Positions 28,102 through 37,466 of a stretch of DNA of 64,000 nt are shown here, piece by piece. The position numbers were made by a program, and so were the translations under genes. How positions within the stretch are numbered: position 1 is the stretch's first letter; each line of letters starts with the position of its first letter. Source of the stretch: Prochlorococcus sp. AG-402-M15. GTDB taxonomy: Bacteria; Cyanobacteriota; Cyanobacteriia; PCC-6307; Cyanobiaceae. Below the pieces are notes generated by a model. It did not search any database. It worked only from the letters and a program-made list of their open reading frames with translations, and had not been told where the DNA came from. The DNA is taken from positions 1 through 64,000 of the forward strand of contig QCIP01000004.1 in the NCBI GenBank assembly GCA_003216615.1. Direction: 5' to 3'.

Positions 28102-28707
28102 TTAATTAATAGAAATAACGTCTTTTTCGTTAAACCCTTCTTTTATAAGTTCTTTGTTTAAATCATCTTTTGATGTAACTCTGTCAACAAATAATATTCC
28201 ATTTAAGTGATCCATTTCGTGTTGAATACACCTTGCGAGAAGTCCATCTGCTTTAATTTTACGTGGTCTCCCCATTTCATCTCTAAATTTTAATTTAATA
28301 GTTGAAGGTCTCACTACATTTAAATAGACACCAGGTATACTCAAGCAGCCTTCTTCATATGAATTAAGGGTTGTTCCATAGTCTGTAATTTCTGGATTAA
28401 TTAATATTAAAGGTTCTGCTGCTGAATCTTCAAAATTTACATCTATTACAAGAAGCTCTTTATTAATTCCAATTTGCGGCGCAGCAAGTCCAATTCCTTT
28501 AGCTGCATACATGCTTTGAAGCATTTCTCTAGCAAGTTTTCTAATCGATTCATCAACCTTAGTTATTCTTTTGGAATTTTGTCTTAATACATCATCACCA
28601 AGTTTATAAATGTCTAGAGATGGCTTACCTGTTTGTTCTTTTGCAATTTTTTCCAAGTTCCCATTTGTTCTTGATTTTTTTGCAAGTTGTGAAAATTGGT
28701 TTGCCAC
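28102..28707 (-). CDS. def: Peptide deformylase
   Basis: Def removes the formyl group from the starting methionine of new proteins. The 201-residue protein carries the three metal-site motifs: GIGLAAPQIG (residues 71-80), EGCLSIPG (metal ligand C121) and QHEMDHLNG (H163 and H167, catalytic E164). The start is GTG. The N-terminal extension of about 25 residues is charged and not conserved in form. It is divergent from the S9 peptidase gene. Confidence 0.96.
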   Translation of the reverse strand: MANQFSQLAKKSRTNGNLEKIAKEQTGKPSLDIYKLGDDVLRQNSKRITKVDESIRKLAREMLQSMYAAKGIGLAAPQIGINKELLVIDVNFEDSAAEPLILINPEITDYGTTLNSYEEGCLSIPGVYLNVVRPSTIKLKFRDEMGRPRKIKADGLLARCIQHEMDHLNGILFVDRVTSKDDLNKELIKEGFNEKDVISIN

Positions 28708-28786
28708 GTTAAAAAAAAAGTTTTTATTAAAGAGTTTAGCTATAAAAATACTAGCACTTTAATTTACTTTCTTTATAGTTTCTTAA

Positions 28787-30712
28787 ATGAGTAATGAAGA
28801 TAAGCTAAAAGTTAGGCAAAATGCATCTAAAAAAAAACTTTTTAAGGAATTAACTATTATTGGGGATACTATTTTTTGGATTGATGTTGTTGGTGAAAGT
28901 AAAAATGAAAATGCCATTTTTGCAAGGCCATTTAATGATAAAGATGCATTTCCTCAAAAATTAACAAGTAAAAAATATAATATTAAAAATAATTTTCATG
29001 GATATGGTGGTAAATCTTATAAATGTATAGATTTTAAAAATAATTTTTATTTGATTTGGATAGATCAGTTAACAAAGGCAGTATGGTTTCAAATTTTTAG
29101 AGAGGTAGCATCAAATTATAGAAGTCAAAATAAATATCTTGATTCAATTCAAGAACCTAGACAACTATCTAAATCAATTGAGGCGAATTACGATTCTTCA
29201 TTTTTTATTTCTGAAAATTTTTTTTTGTATGGAATTTGCGAAATAAATAAAAGAGATTATTTATTTTCTTTAAACTTAAAAAAAACTAAACAAGATATTC
29301 ATCGAATAAAAAAATTTAGAAATTTCGCAGGAGATTTATCTTCTAATTCTTCTGCTAGTTTACTTTCTTGGATCGAGTGGGATTCTCCATATATGGCCTG
29401 GGAGAAAAATGATTTGTTTTTTGCTCAAATTAGCTTAGATGGAGAGATACAAAAAATAAAAAAATTTTCAAATAAGCTGATCAATGCCAAAAAAAATGTT
29501 TCTTTTTTTCAACCCTATTGGATAAGTGAAACACTTTTAGTATGTTCTGAAGATAGTTCTGGATGGTGGAACTTATTGTTTTTAGATGTGAGTGATATTG
29601 GGAATATTTTTATAAATAAAAGAGTAGAAAGAAATTTGATTGAATATGGAGCACCGCAATGGTTATCTGGAATAACATTTTTTTCAGGGACTATAAAAAA
29701 TTTATTTTGTTTAGCAAAAAAAGAAAATAGTTTAATAGTGGAACAATATAAAGATCTTGTATGCGTTAAAGAATTTTCTACTCCCTTTACCTCAATAAGT
29801 GATTTCAGTGTTTTTGGTAAGAAAGTTCTTTTAAAAGGTAATGGATCTGATTTTTATGGAATTGTTCTTGAAATTGATTTTGCAGAAAAAGTTTTATCAA
29901 ATTTAACTGAACAGATCTATGTTGATCATATAAAGGATTGTTCAAAACCTGAAACATTTTGGTTTAAAGGTTTTGAAAATCAATCTACTCATTCTTTTCT
30001 TTATAGGCCGCTTGTTGAAAATTCTAAAAAGCCACCTCTCCTTGTTAGAGCTCATAGCGGACCAACTTCATTTTTTGATGGATCATATAATTCAGAAGTT
30101 CAATATTGGACGTCGAAGGGATTTTTTGTTGCTGAAGTTAATTATGGAGGATCATCAGGATTTGGCAAAGCATATAGAGAGAGGTTGCATTATAAGTGGG
30201 GTATTGTTGATTCTTATGATTGCAGAGCACTAGCTCTTGAATTAATTAAATTAAACCTAGTTGATAGTAATAAAGTAGTAATTTTCGGAAATAGTGCTGG
30301 TGGGTTAACTGCTCTGAATTGTCTATTATATGGGTCTATTTTTAAAGCTGCAATTTGTAAATATCCTGTTATGGATTTGAAGGATATGTATTACAACACT
30401 CATAGGTTTGAAAAAGATTATTTAAATTCTTTGATAGGAAATTATGCAAAAAATCATGATGCTTATATAAATAGATCTCCAATAAATCAAATCAAAAAAA
30501 TAAAGAAACCTATCTTATTGTTTCATGGAAAAAAAGATACAGTTATTTCGTATAAACAAACTTTAAAAATTAAAGAAATTTTGATTCAGAATAATAAATA
30601 TTCAGAAGTTATTTTTTTTGAAAATGAAGGGCATGGGTTTAAAAATATTGAAAATAAGGAAGTAGTAATTCAAAAATCTAAGGAATTTTTAAAAAATGCT
30701 TTTAATATTTAA
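28787..30712 (+). CDS. S9-family prolyl oligopeptidase-like serine peptidase
   Basis: This is a 641-residue cytoplasmic protein. The first 370 or so residues form a beta-propeller-like region with repeated WxxxxW-type elements. The last 250 form an alpha/beta-hydrolase domain with the nucleophile motif GNSAGG, the acid in HGKKDTVI and the histidine in ENEGHGF. The order is that of dipeptidyl aminopeptidase/acylaminoacyl-peptidase enzymes, which cleave short peptides. There is no signal peptide. Its last 4 bp overlap the convergent sufS. Confidence 0.9.
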   Translation: MSNEDKLKVRQNASKKKLFKELTIIGDTIFWIDVVGESKNENAIFARPFNDKDAFPQKLTSKKYNIKNNFHGYGGKSYKCIDFKNNFYLIWIDQLTKAVWFQIFREVASNYRSQNKYLDSIQEPRQLSKSIEANYDSSFFISENFFLYGICEINKRDYLFSLNLKKTKQDIHRIKKFRNFAGDLSSNSSASLLSWIEWDSPYMAWEKNDLFFAQISLDGEIQKIKKFSNKLINAKKNVSFFQPYWISETLLVCSEDSSGWWNLLFLDVSDIGNIFINKRVERNLIEYGAPQWLSGITFFSGTIKNLFCLAKKENSLIVEQYKDLVCVKEFSTPFTSISDFSVFGKKVLLKGNGSDFYGIVLEIDFAEKVLSNLTEQIYVDHIKDCSKPETFWFKGFENQSTHSFLYRPLVENSKKPPLLVRAHSGPTSFFDGSYNSEVQYWTSKGFFVAEVNYGGSSGFGKAYRERLHYKWGIVDSYDCRALALELIKLNLVDSNKVVIFGNSAGGLTALNCLLYGSIFKAAICKYPVMDLKDMYYNTHRFEKDYLNSLIGNYAKNHDAYINRSPINQIKKIKKPILLFHGKKDTVISYKQTLKIKEILIQNNKYSEVIFFENEGHGFKNIENKEVVIQKSKEFLKNAFNI

Positions 30713-31962
30713 GAATTGATTTTTAGGAAATCAATAGTATCTTTTAATTTTTCTACAAATATATCAATTTCTTCCTTATTGGTAGTGAAATTCATGCTAA
30801 TTCTAGCCGTTGATTTAATTCCAATGTATCTGTGAAGAGGTTGACAGCAATGATGCCCACTTCTGATGCAAATTCCTTTTGAATCAAGAATTTCAGCAAT
30901 ATCGTTTGAATGTATATTTTTTATATAAAAGGTTGCAAGTGATGCTCTATCTGGATCTATCTCCGGTGATGGACCTATAATTTCAACATTTTCTATTTGA
31001 TTTAATTTTTCAAATAAATATTTAGTAATTGTCTTTTCATATTCATGAATTTCATTCAATCCAATATTGTTTATATATTTAATTGCTTCCGCAAGACCTA
31101 TTGCTTCTGCTATAGCTGGAGTTCCAGCTTCAAATTTATGTGGGAGTTCTGCCCAAGTACTTGTCTCTTCAAAAACATCTTGAATCATTTCGCCACCTCC
31201 AAAGAGAGGAGGAATTTTTTCTAGGATTTCTTTTCTTGACCAGAGGAAACCAATCCCTGTAGGACCGCAAAGTTTATGACCTGATCCCGCTAAAAAATCT
31301 ATATCAAGATCAATTATATCCATTTTTTGATGCGCCAAACTTTGACATGCATCTATTAACACTAAAGAACCTTTTTGTTTAGCTAATTTAGTTATCTCTT
31401 TGATTGGATTGCAGCAACCTAGTGTATTACTAACATGTACGAGGCTAACAAGCTTTGTTCTAGATGTTAGTTTTGATTTGAAATCGTTTATATCTAATTT
31501 TCCATTTTTATCTATACCTATAAATTTTAATTTGCATTTATTTTTTGCTGCAACCATTTGCCAAGGAACAATATTGCTATGATGCTCCATTATTGATAAG
31601 AGAATTTCATCGTTTTCTTTTAATGAAGATTCACCCCAGGATCTAGCCGCGAGATTGATTGCTTCAGTAGCATTTCTTGTAAAAATTATTTCTTTTGTTG
31701 AATTCGCTTTTATATATTTACTAATTAAATATCTAGCATTTTCAAATTCTTCTGTTGCTTTAGCACTTAATTGATGCGCACCTCTATGTACATTGGCATT
31801 AAAATTTCTATAATATTCATCAATTTTTTTTAAGACTTGTATTGGTTTTTGAGTGGTTGCAGCATGGTCTAAATAAATGATTTGCTCATTACTTTCTAAT
31901 TTCTTATTAAAAAGAGGAAAGTCTTTCTTGGTTATTTCAGGAAAATTGTGAATCGTTTCCAT
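30709..31962 (-). CDS. sufS: Cysteine desulfurase SufS
   Basis: SufS takes sulfur from cysteine as an enzyme-bound persulfide for Fe-S assembly. The 417-residue group II desulfurase has the PLP lysine in SGHKLCGPTG and the persulfide cysteine within RSGHHCCQP. It is the last gene of the sufBCDS operon, and its ATG shares one base with the sufD stop codon (TAATG). SufE is not in the window. Confidence 0.95.
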   Translation of the reverse strand: METIHNFPEITKKDFPLFNKKLESNEQIIYLDHAATTQKPIQVLKKIDEYYRNFNANVHRGAHQLSAKATEEFENARYLISKYIKANSTKEIIFTRNATEAINLAARSWGESSLKENDEILLSIMEHHSNIVPWQMVAAKNKCKLKFIGIDKNGKLDINDFKSKLTSRTKLVSLVHVSNTLGCCNPIKEITKLAKQKGSLVLIDACQSLAHQKMDIIDLDIDFLAGSGHKLCGPTGIGFLWSRKEILEKIPPLFGGGEMIQDVFEETSTWAELPHKFEAGTPAIAEAIGLAEAIKYINNIGLNEIHEYEKTITKYLFEKLNQIENVEIIGPSPEIDPDRASLATFYIKNIHSNDIAEILDSKGICIRSGHHCCQPLHRYIGIKSTARISMNFTTNKEEIDIFVEKLKDTIDFLKINS

Positions 31963-33179
31963 TAATTCTCATTTAAAAGTTTATCAAGCAAATCCCATCT
32001 ATCTTTTGAAACAGGAATAAATGAAATTATTTCTTGAAAGTAAGAACTTAATTGTAGTTTACTTGCTTCTTGCAACGTGATTCCCCTTGTTCGCATATAA
32101 AAAAGTTCTTCTTCATTTAATTGCGAAATTGTAGCTCCATGTTTGCATTTGACATCATCAGCAATTATTTTTAATTGAGGTTTGGTATCTATCTGAGCGA
32201 GATTTGATAAAAGTAAATTTCTGCTTAATTGAGAAGCATCAGTTTTCTGGGCAATTTTTGGAACTATTATTGAACCTTCAAATATTGCATGCGATTTATC
32301 GTCTGCAAGTGATTTGTTGATTTGATCTAGAAATCCATTTGGCCCATTAAAGTCTATTTTTGTATAAGTAGAAATTTGTTCATCTTTTTTTGTTATTTGC
32401 ATACCTTTGATATTGGTTTTAGCTTTTCCGGCAGATTGTTTAATACGAATTTCAAATCTTGCATAATTGAATTTGAAATGCAAAGATCCTAAGTTGTATT
32501 CGCTATTTTTTTGTTGAATTACATTCAGAGAATTTACTAGATTTGATCTTTTTTCACCGTAAGAAACAACACCATGATTTAGGGAACTATTTTCTTCTAA
32601 ACAAAAGAACGTTGATTGAGATAATGAAGAGTTTTCTTTACCAAGATTTACTTGTAATAATTCAATATCACAATTCTTTTCTAAAAATATTACTAGGGTT
32701 TTGGCGTTTAAAGAATTACTTGATGCATGACTAAAGATTTCAATAGGAGGGATTTTTGAGCCATTTATTTTTAATCCCAAGATATTTTTTGTACAACTTA
32801 AAGACAGATTTAGTAGTTCACTCCAATTTTCGTTTTGATCAAAACAAGATATCTGATCCTTTATATATTTATTTAATTCACCATCACTTAATTGCTGTAT
32901 TGAATAATTTTCATCTATTAATTTAATTTGGCAATTCTCACCAATTATTAATCTAATAGCATTTTGAGAATTTTTCGGATAGGGGATATCAAGTTTTGGA
33001 TTTTCTTCATTAACTGAGTAGTCTAAAAAGTTTGAAAATTTTGATTTATTTGAAAGTCTCCATAATTCACTTTTAGGATTAGGGAGGGGACTTGATTGTA
33101 ATTTATGAAGACAGATTTTTTGTATTTCTGTTTGATTGTCAATTAATTTATTAGTTTTTATTTTTTCAATAATTTCCAT
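31962..33179 (-). CDS. sufD: Fe-S cluster assembly protein SufD
   Basis: SufD pairs with SufB in the SufBC2D scaffold complex. The 405-residue protein is weakly conserved at its N terminus. It has the typical C-terminal beta-helix pattern (TDASQLSRNLLLSNLAQIDTKPQL, CKHGATISQLNEEELFYMRTRG) with the conserved KCxHGATIG-like histidine region. It follows sufC by 4 bp. Confidence 0.94.
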   Translation of the reverse strand: MEIIEKIKTNKLIDNQTEIQKICLHKLQSSPLPNPKSELWRLSNKSKFSNFLDYSVNEENPKLDIPYPKNSQNAIRLIIGENCQIKLIDENYSIQQLSDGELNKYIKDQISCFDQNENWSELLNLSLSCTKNILGLKINGSKIPPIEIFSHASSNSLNAKTLVIFLEKNCDIELLQVNLGKENSSLSQSTFFCLEENSSLNHGVVSYGEKRSNLVNSLNVIQQKNSEYNLGSLHFKFNYARFEIRIKQSAGKAKTNIKGMQITKKDEQISTYTKIDFNGPNGFLDQINKSLADDKSHAIFEGSIIVPKIAQKTDASQLSRNLLLSNLAQIDTKPQLKIIADDVKCKHGATISQLNEEELFYMRTRGITLQEASKLQLSSYFQEIISFIPVSKDRWDLLDKLLNEN

Positions 33180-33183
33180 TTGT

Positions 33184-33969
33184 TTAAGTCTCTTTTACAA
33201 AGTTATCAGTCCATTCATAACCTTTTTTTTCAAGTTCTAATGCAAGATCACTTCCTCCAGTTCTTATTATTTGTCCGTCTGACATAACATGAACATAATT
33301 TGGTTCAATTTCATCTAGTAATCTTTGGTAGTGAGTAATTAATATAATTCCAGTCTGTGCATTAGATATTTTTTTGATTCCTGTAGCTACTATTCTAAGA
33401 GCATCAATATCTAGACCAGAATCGGTCTCATCTAATATTGCTATCTTGGGCTCAAGTAAAGCCATTTGTAGAATTTCATTTCTTTTCTTTTCACCTCCGG
33501 AAAATCCTTGATTTACACTTCTTGATAGGAATGCATGATCCATTTTCACAAGTTCTAACTTTTCTTTAACTAATTCTTCAAAATCAAAAGTATCTAATTC
33601 TTCTTTGTTAAGGAATTTTCTTCTAGAATTAGTTGAAACTCTAAGAAACTCAAGATTACTAACGCCTGGAATTTCTATTGGATATTGGAAACCAAGAAAA
33701 ATTCCTGATTGTGCTCTTTCTTCAGGTTCTAGAGAGTTGATATTTTCACCTGAAAATATTATGTTGCCATTTGTAATATTATACGAGGGATGCCCTGCAA
33801 TGATTTTCGAAAGAGTACTTTTGCCACATCCATTTCTTCCCATAATGGCATGGATTTCTCCAGGATAGACAGTAAGTGAAACTCCCTTCAATATTGGAAG
33901 ATTATCAGTAGATGCAAAGAGATTTTCAACTTCTAATATTGGATCTGATTCTTTCATTTTACTTTGCAT
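33184..33969 (-). CDS. sufC: Fe-S cluster assembly ATPase SufC
   Basis: SufC is the cytosolic ABC-type ATPase that drives conformational change of SufBD. The 261-residue protein has Walker [13 protein letters not shown], signature [13 protein letters not shown] and Walker [13 protein letters not shown]. An ATG four codons in (33957) is an alternative start. It lies 19 bp after sufB. Confidence 0.95.
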   Translation of the reverse strand: MQSKMKESDPILEVENLFASTDNLPILKGVSLTVYPGEIHAIMGRNGCGKSTLSKIIAGHPSYNITNGNIIFSGENINSLEPEERAQSGIFLGFQYPIEIPGVSNLEFLRVSTNSRRKFLNKEELDTFDFEELVKEKLELVKMDHAFLSRSVNQGFSGGEKKRNEILQMALLEPKIAILDETDSGLDIDALRIVATGIKKISNAQTGIILITHYQRLLDEIEPNYVHVMSDGQIIRTGGSDLALELEKKGYEWTDNFVKET

Positions 33970-33988
33970 TTCAGTTGAAATTGATTAA

Positions 33989-35431
33989 TTAACCTACTGA
34001 CCCCTCGAGTTTAAGTGCCAGTAACTTATCTGCTTCAGCAGCAAACTCCATAGGTAATTGATTAAATACATCTCTGCAGAAACCACTGACCATCATAGAT
34101 ATTGCCTCTTCAAATTCTATACCTCTGCTTTGGAGATAAAAAAGTTGATCTTCGGAGATTCTACATGTGCTTGCTTCATGCTCAATTTCAGAATTGGGTT
34201 GTTGAGATTTGATATAAGGGAATGTATTTGCAGAAGCTTGATCCCCTATTAACATTGAATCACATTGACTGTAATTTCTGGATCCTTTAGCTTTTGTCCC
34301 GATTTTGACAAGGCCTCTATAGCTATTTTTTGAATTACCTGCGCTTATACCTTTGCTAACAATAGTTGATTTGGTTTTGGGACCAATATGGATCATTTTT
34401 GTTCCGGTATCTGCTTGCTGAAGATTATTTGTGAGTGCTACTGAATAAAATTCTCCTACAGATTCTTCCCCTAAAAGGAGACAGCTAGGATACTTCCATG
34501 TAATTGCTGACCCGGTTTCAACTTGAGACCAGCTAATTTTACTTCTCTTACCTAAACATTTTCCTCTTTTGGTGACAAAATTAAAAATTCCGCCAACACC
34601 TTCTTCATCACCTGCATACCAATTTTGTACTGTAGAATATTTTATTGAGGCATCGTCTAAGGCTATGAGTTCCACAACTGCAGCATGTAGTGTATTTGTA
34701 TCAAACATAGGAGCTGTACAACCTTCTAGATAACTTACAGAACTTGATTCTTCAGCAATGATTAGTGTTCTCTCAAATTGTCCAGAATCTCCACTATTAA
34801 TTCTGAAGTAAGAAGATAAGTCCATAGGACAAGTAACACCTTTTGGAATATAAACAAAAGAACCATCACTAAAAACAGCAGAATTTAGTGCTGCAAAATA
34901 ATTATCACTAGCTGGAACTACTGTACCTAAATATTTTTCAATCAATTCCGAGTGATTTTTTACTGCTTCACTGATTGAGCAAAATATAACTCCATGTTCA
35001 GCCAGTTCCTCTCTAAATGTTGTAGCTATAGAAACACTATCAAAGACTGCATCTACTGCTACATTTGTGAGTTTTTTTTGCTCAGTAAGAGGTATTCCCA
35101 ATTTGTCAAAAGTCTCAAGAAGTTTGGGATCAACTTCATCTAAACTAGAAATTTTCTCTTTTTGTTTGGGAGCAGAGTAATAAATTATATCTTGATAATC
35201 GATTTGTTTGTATCCCAATCCGGCCCAATCAGGTTCATTCATTTTTTGCCATTTTTTAAAAGCTTTTAATCTAAAATCAAGGAGATATTTTGGTTCTTCT
35301 TTTTTTTGTGAAATAAGCCTAATTATCTCTTCATTTAATCCCTTTGCAATTTTTTCAGTTTCAATATCTGTAACGAAACCATACTTATAAGGCTCCTTTA
35401 CTACTTCTTTAACTAAATTTTCGTTAACCAT
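33989..35431 (-). CDS. sufB: Fe-S cluster assembly scaffold SufB
   Basis: SufB is the scaffold on which the SUF system builds Fe-S clusters, a central need of a phototroph. I use the ATG at 35431 (480 residues, the family's normal length, [12 protein letters not shown]...); the open frame continues upstream to 35491. The conserved [28 protein letters not shown] region, the [12 protein letters not shown] segment and the C-terminal [18 protein letters not shown] motif are present. It is the first gene of sufBCDS; the usual cyanobacterial regulator sufR is not seen beside it. Confidence 0.96.
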   Translation of the reverse strand: MVNENLVKEVVKEPYKYGFVTDIETEKIAKGLNEEIIRLISQKKEEPKYLLDFRLKAFKKWQKMNEPDWAGLGYKQIDYQDIIYYSAPKQKEKISSLDEVDPKLLETFDKLGIPLTEQKKLTNVAVDAVFDSVSIATTFREELAEHGVIFCSISEAVKNHSELIEKYLGTVVPASDNYFAALNSAVFSDGSFVYIPKGVTCPMDLSSYFRINSGDSGQFERTLIIAEESSSVSYLEGCTAPMFDTNTLHAAVVELIALDDASIKYSTVQNWYAGDEEGVGGIFNFVTKRGKCLGKRSKISWSQVETGSAITWKYPSCLLLGEESVGEFYSVALTNNLQQADTGTKMIHIGPKTKSTIVSKGISAGNSKNSYRGLVKIGTKAKGSRNYSQCDSMLIGDQASANTFPYIKSQQPNSEIEHEASTCRISEDQLFYLQSRGIEFEEAISMMVSGFCRDVFNQLPMEFAAEADKLLALKLEGSVG

Positions 35432-35527
35432 GTTATCTAAAAATAACCAATTACAATTAGCTTTATATACTCTAACGAAAGATACCCCCAATATTGAGTT
35501 TTTTCCCTTTATTAAAACTAAAAATTA

Positions 35528-35881
35528 ATGTCTAATAATCTTGATCCTTTTTCAAACCCTTTAAACATCTTAACTATTAAAGAGATTGACAATCTAGATT
35601 TACCAATAATGCAGAAACATCATGTAAGAATACTTGCTCATTGCCTCCAGATTTTAAAAATCATAAACGCGGATGAGTATTCTGAATTTTACGATAAAAA
35701 TGCTCTTAGAAAATGGTGTGATAATCAGTCCAGAAAATTTGAAGATAAAAAATTTAGTGACCTTTTTTATGCCCAATTAGATTCTACTGCAAAAAAGTTA
35801 AATACTTTTTCACAAAGAATAGGTAAAAATATTGAGGATTTAGAGATTGAGGATTTAGTACTTTTAGTTGAAAAAAGTTAG
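35528..35881 (+). CDS. Hypothetical protein divergent from sufB, 117 aa
   Basis: This is an acidic, mostly helical protein of 117 residues (IMQKHHVRILAHCLQILKII..., NALRKWCDNQSRKF, C-terminal IEDLEIEDLVLLVEKS). It has no helix-turn-helix or cysteine ligand cluster resembling SufR. The gene shares a 96-bp divergent intergenic region with sufB, so it may be regulated with it. Family and function are unknown to me. Confidence 0.75.
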   Translation: MSNNLDPFSNPLNILTIKEIDNLDLPIMQKHHVRILAHCLQILKIINADEYSEFYDKNALRKWCDNQSRKFEDKKFSDLFYAQLDSTAKKLNTFSQRIGKNIEDLEIEDLVLLVEKS

Positions 35882-36068
35882 AAATCTCACCAAATTGATC
35901 CCGAAGAAAAAATATATTTTTGTTGAGTCGTTAACAAATTTGGGTAATAAAATTTAAAAAAAAAGAAAATCAATTTACATTTAAACAAACTCTGCAAATT
36001 AACTAATTCCTTTATTACCAACTGTTTTGACCAGAAATACAAAATTTGTAAATTATTGAGTAGTCAGA

Positions 36069-36087
36069 GGATCCTGACGACAGGTCC
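36069..36087 (+). other. Stem-loop in the leader of the DUF4912 gene
   Basis: GGA(T)CCTG-ACGA-CAGGTCC can fold into a seven-pair stem with one bulged T and a four-base loop. It is a GC-rich spot in an otherwise very AT-rich 269-bp gene-free interval (35882-36150). No T run follows, so it is not a terminator; it could be a 5'-UTR element or part of a small RNA. Confidence 0.4.
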
Positions 36088-36150
36088 AAAAGGCACACAA
36101 ATTCTAAAAAAAAAGAACATACTGATCCCAAACAAAAACGGAGATTTAAA

Positions 36151-37251
36151 GTGGCTGAAGTGATCATGAATAAAGATCAATTACTCTCACTAACCCTCAG
36201 ACAATTACGTCAAGAAGCCAGTAAATTATCAGTACCTTTATACAGTCGTAAAACAAAGGCTGTTTTAGTTGACCTAATACTTAAATACCATGAAAAATCT
36301 TCTAATAAAACTAATATCACTTCACCTAAGACAAACCCTGAAGTTACTTTTGAGACCAATACCTTCAATAGCAGTGAAGAAGTTAAAACAAGTGTAGTCT
36401 TCTTACCTAGAGATCCAGATTGGGCTTATGTTTTCTGGCAAATTTCTGATGCTGATCGAGAAAAAGCACAATCTTTGGGAGCAAATAAATTATGTTTACG
36501 TTTATTTGATGCATCTGGTTCTGATGGAAGTAATTTGAATCAAGGAACACTAAGGGAGATAGCAGTTGATAGTTATAGTACTGAGTGGTACTTACCAATC
36601 CCACTTGCAGATAAAGATTATAAGGTTGAGTTAGGTTACAAATATGGTTTTAACTGGATGTCCTTGGCTTTTTCTTCTATAAGTCATGTGCCTGCATCTC
36701 ATCCATCTGAGCAAATTCTTGATAAATTCGTACCTTTTAATTTGGATTCAACTTCTGAGTCAATCCCAGATATTTCAAACCCTGTTGCTTCAGAACAAAA
36801 TGGTATGCATGAAAGGTTATATCAAGCTGCAACAAACATTCCTCTTAGAAGGAAAGTTGGTTCAGAAGAATTTATGGAAAATGTAAATTCAACAAACCTC
36901 AATGATAATCTTACAGATTCAGGGGTTGGTAAATGGTCATCTGGTTTAAATGACTCTGGAAGTGGAATTGTTAAAAATAGATCTTTTTGGCTCGTTGCTG
37001 ATGCTGAATTAATCGTTTATGGAGCTACAGAGCCTTCTGCAAAATTGACAATAGGTGGAGAAGAGGTACCCCTTGCTGCAGATGGTACCTTTAGAATTCA
37101 AGTTCCATTTAGAGACGGGACTCAAAAATATGATGTTAAAGCTGTTGATGTATCTGGTGAGCAAGAAAAAAACATATCAATGAAATTTGATAGAACAACA
37201 CCACTTGACGATACTAATGAAAAAGATAAAGCTGAGACAGAATGGTTTTAA
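36151..37251 (+). CDS. DUF4912 protein with N-terminal Rho-N/SAP-like domain
   Basis: This is a 366-residue protein with a GTG start 8 bp behind a GGAG ribosome-binding site. Residues 5-50 (LLSLTLRQLRQEASKLSVPLYSRKTKAVLVDLIL) look like a small SAP/Rho-N-type helical domain. Residues about 80-180 are the DUF4912 domain (FLPRDPDWAYVFWQIS...LRLFD...WYLPIPLADKDYKVELGY). The C-terminal 90 residues hold a beta-rich bacterial-Ig-like segment (ELIVYGATEPSAKLTIGGE...DGTFRIQVPF). The family is found in cyanobacteria and has no assigned function. Confidence 0.85.
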   Translation: MAEVIMNKDQLLSLTLRQLRQEASKLSVPLYSRKTKAVLVDLILKYHEKSSNKTNITSPKTNPEVTFETNTFNSSEEVKTSVVFLPRDPDWAYVFWQISDADREKAQSLGANKLCLRLFDASGSDGSNLNQGTLREIAVDSYSTEWYLPIPLADKDYKVELGYKYGFNWMSLAFSSISHVPASHPSEQILDKFVPFNLDSTSESIPDISNPVASEQNGMHERLYQAATNIPLRRKVGSEEFMENVNSTNLNDNLTDSGVGKWSSGLNDSGSGIVKNRSFWLVADAELIVYGATEPSAKLTIGGEEVPLAADGTFRIQVPFRDGTQKYDVKAVDVSGEQEKNISMKFDRTTPLDDTNEKDKAETEWF

Positions 37252-37263
37252 TTAATTAAATTA

Positions 37264-37434
37264 ATGCTGAAAAAAATTGTAGCTTTTACTCCTTTGTTTG
37301 GAGCATTAACATTTCCACTAGTAGTTCCAATTACAATTTCTAAATTTGGGGTTAATTATGGAATTCTGAGTGCATTATTAATTTCTTCATTATGGTTTAT
37401 CGCTATGTTAAGAACTTCCGAAATGCCTCATTAA
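37264..37434 (+). CDS. Small two-span membrane protein, 56 aa
   Basis: An ATG-started 57-codon frame begins 12 bp after the DUF4912 gene and ends 32 bp before pgm. The product has two hydrophobic helices (IVAFTPLFGALTFPLVVPITI and LSALLISSLWFIAMLR) joined by a short SKFGVNYG turn. The tight spacing, start codon and clear membrane pattern support a real gene. I do not recognise the family. Confidence 0.65.
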   Translation: MLKKIVAFTPLFGALTFPLVVPITISKFGVNYGILSALLISSLWFIAMLRTSEMPH

Positions 37435-37466
37435 TTTAGTTAGATTTTTGGAAGTTTCTTAAAAAT

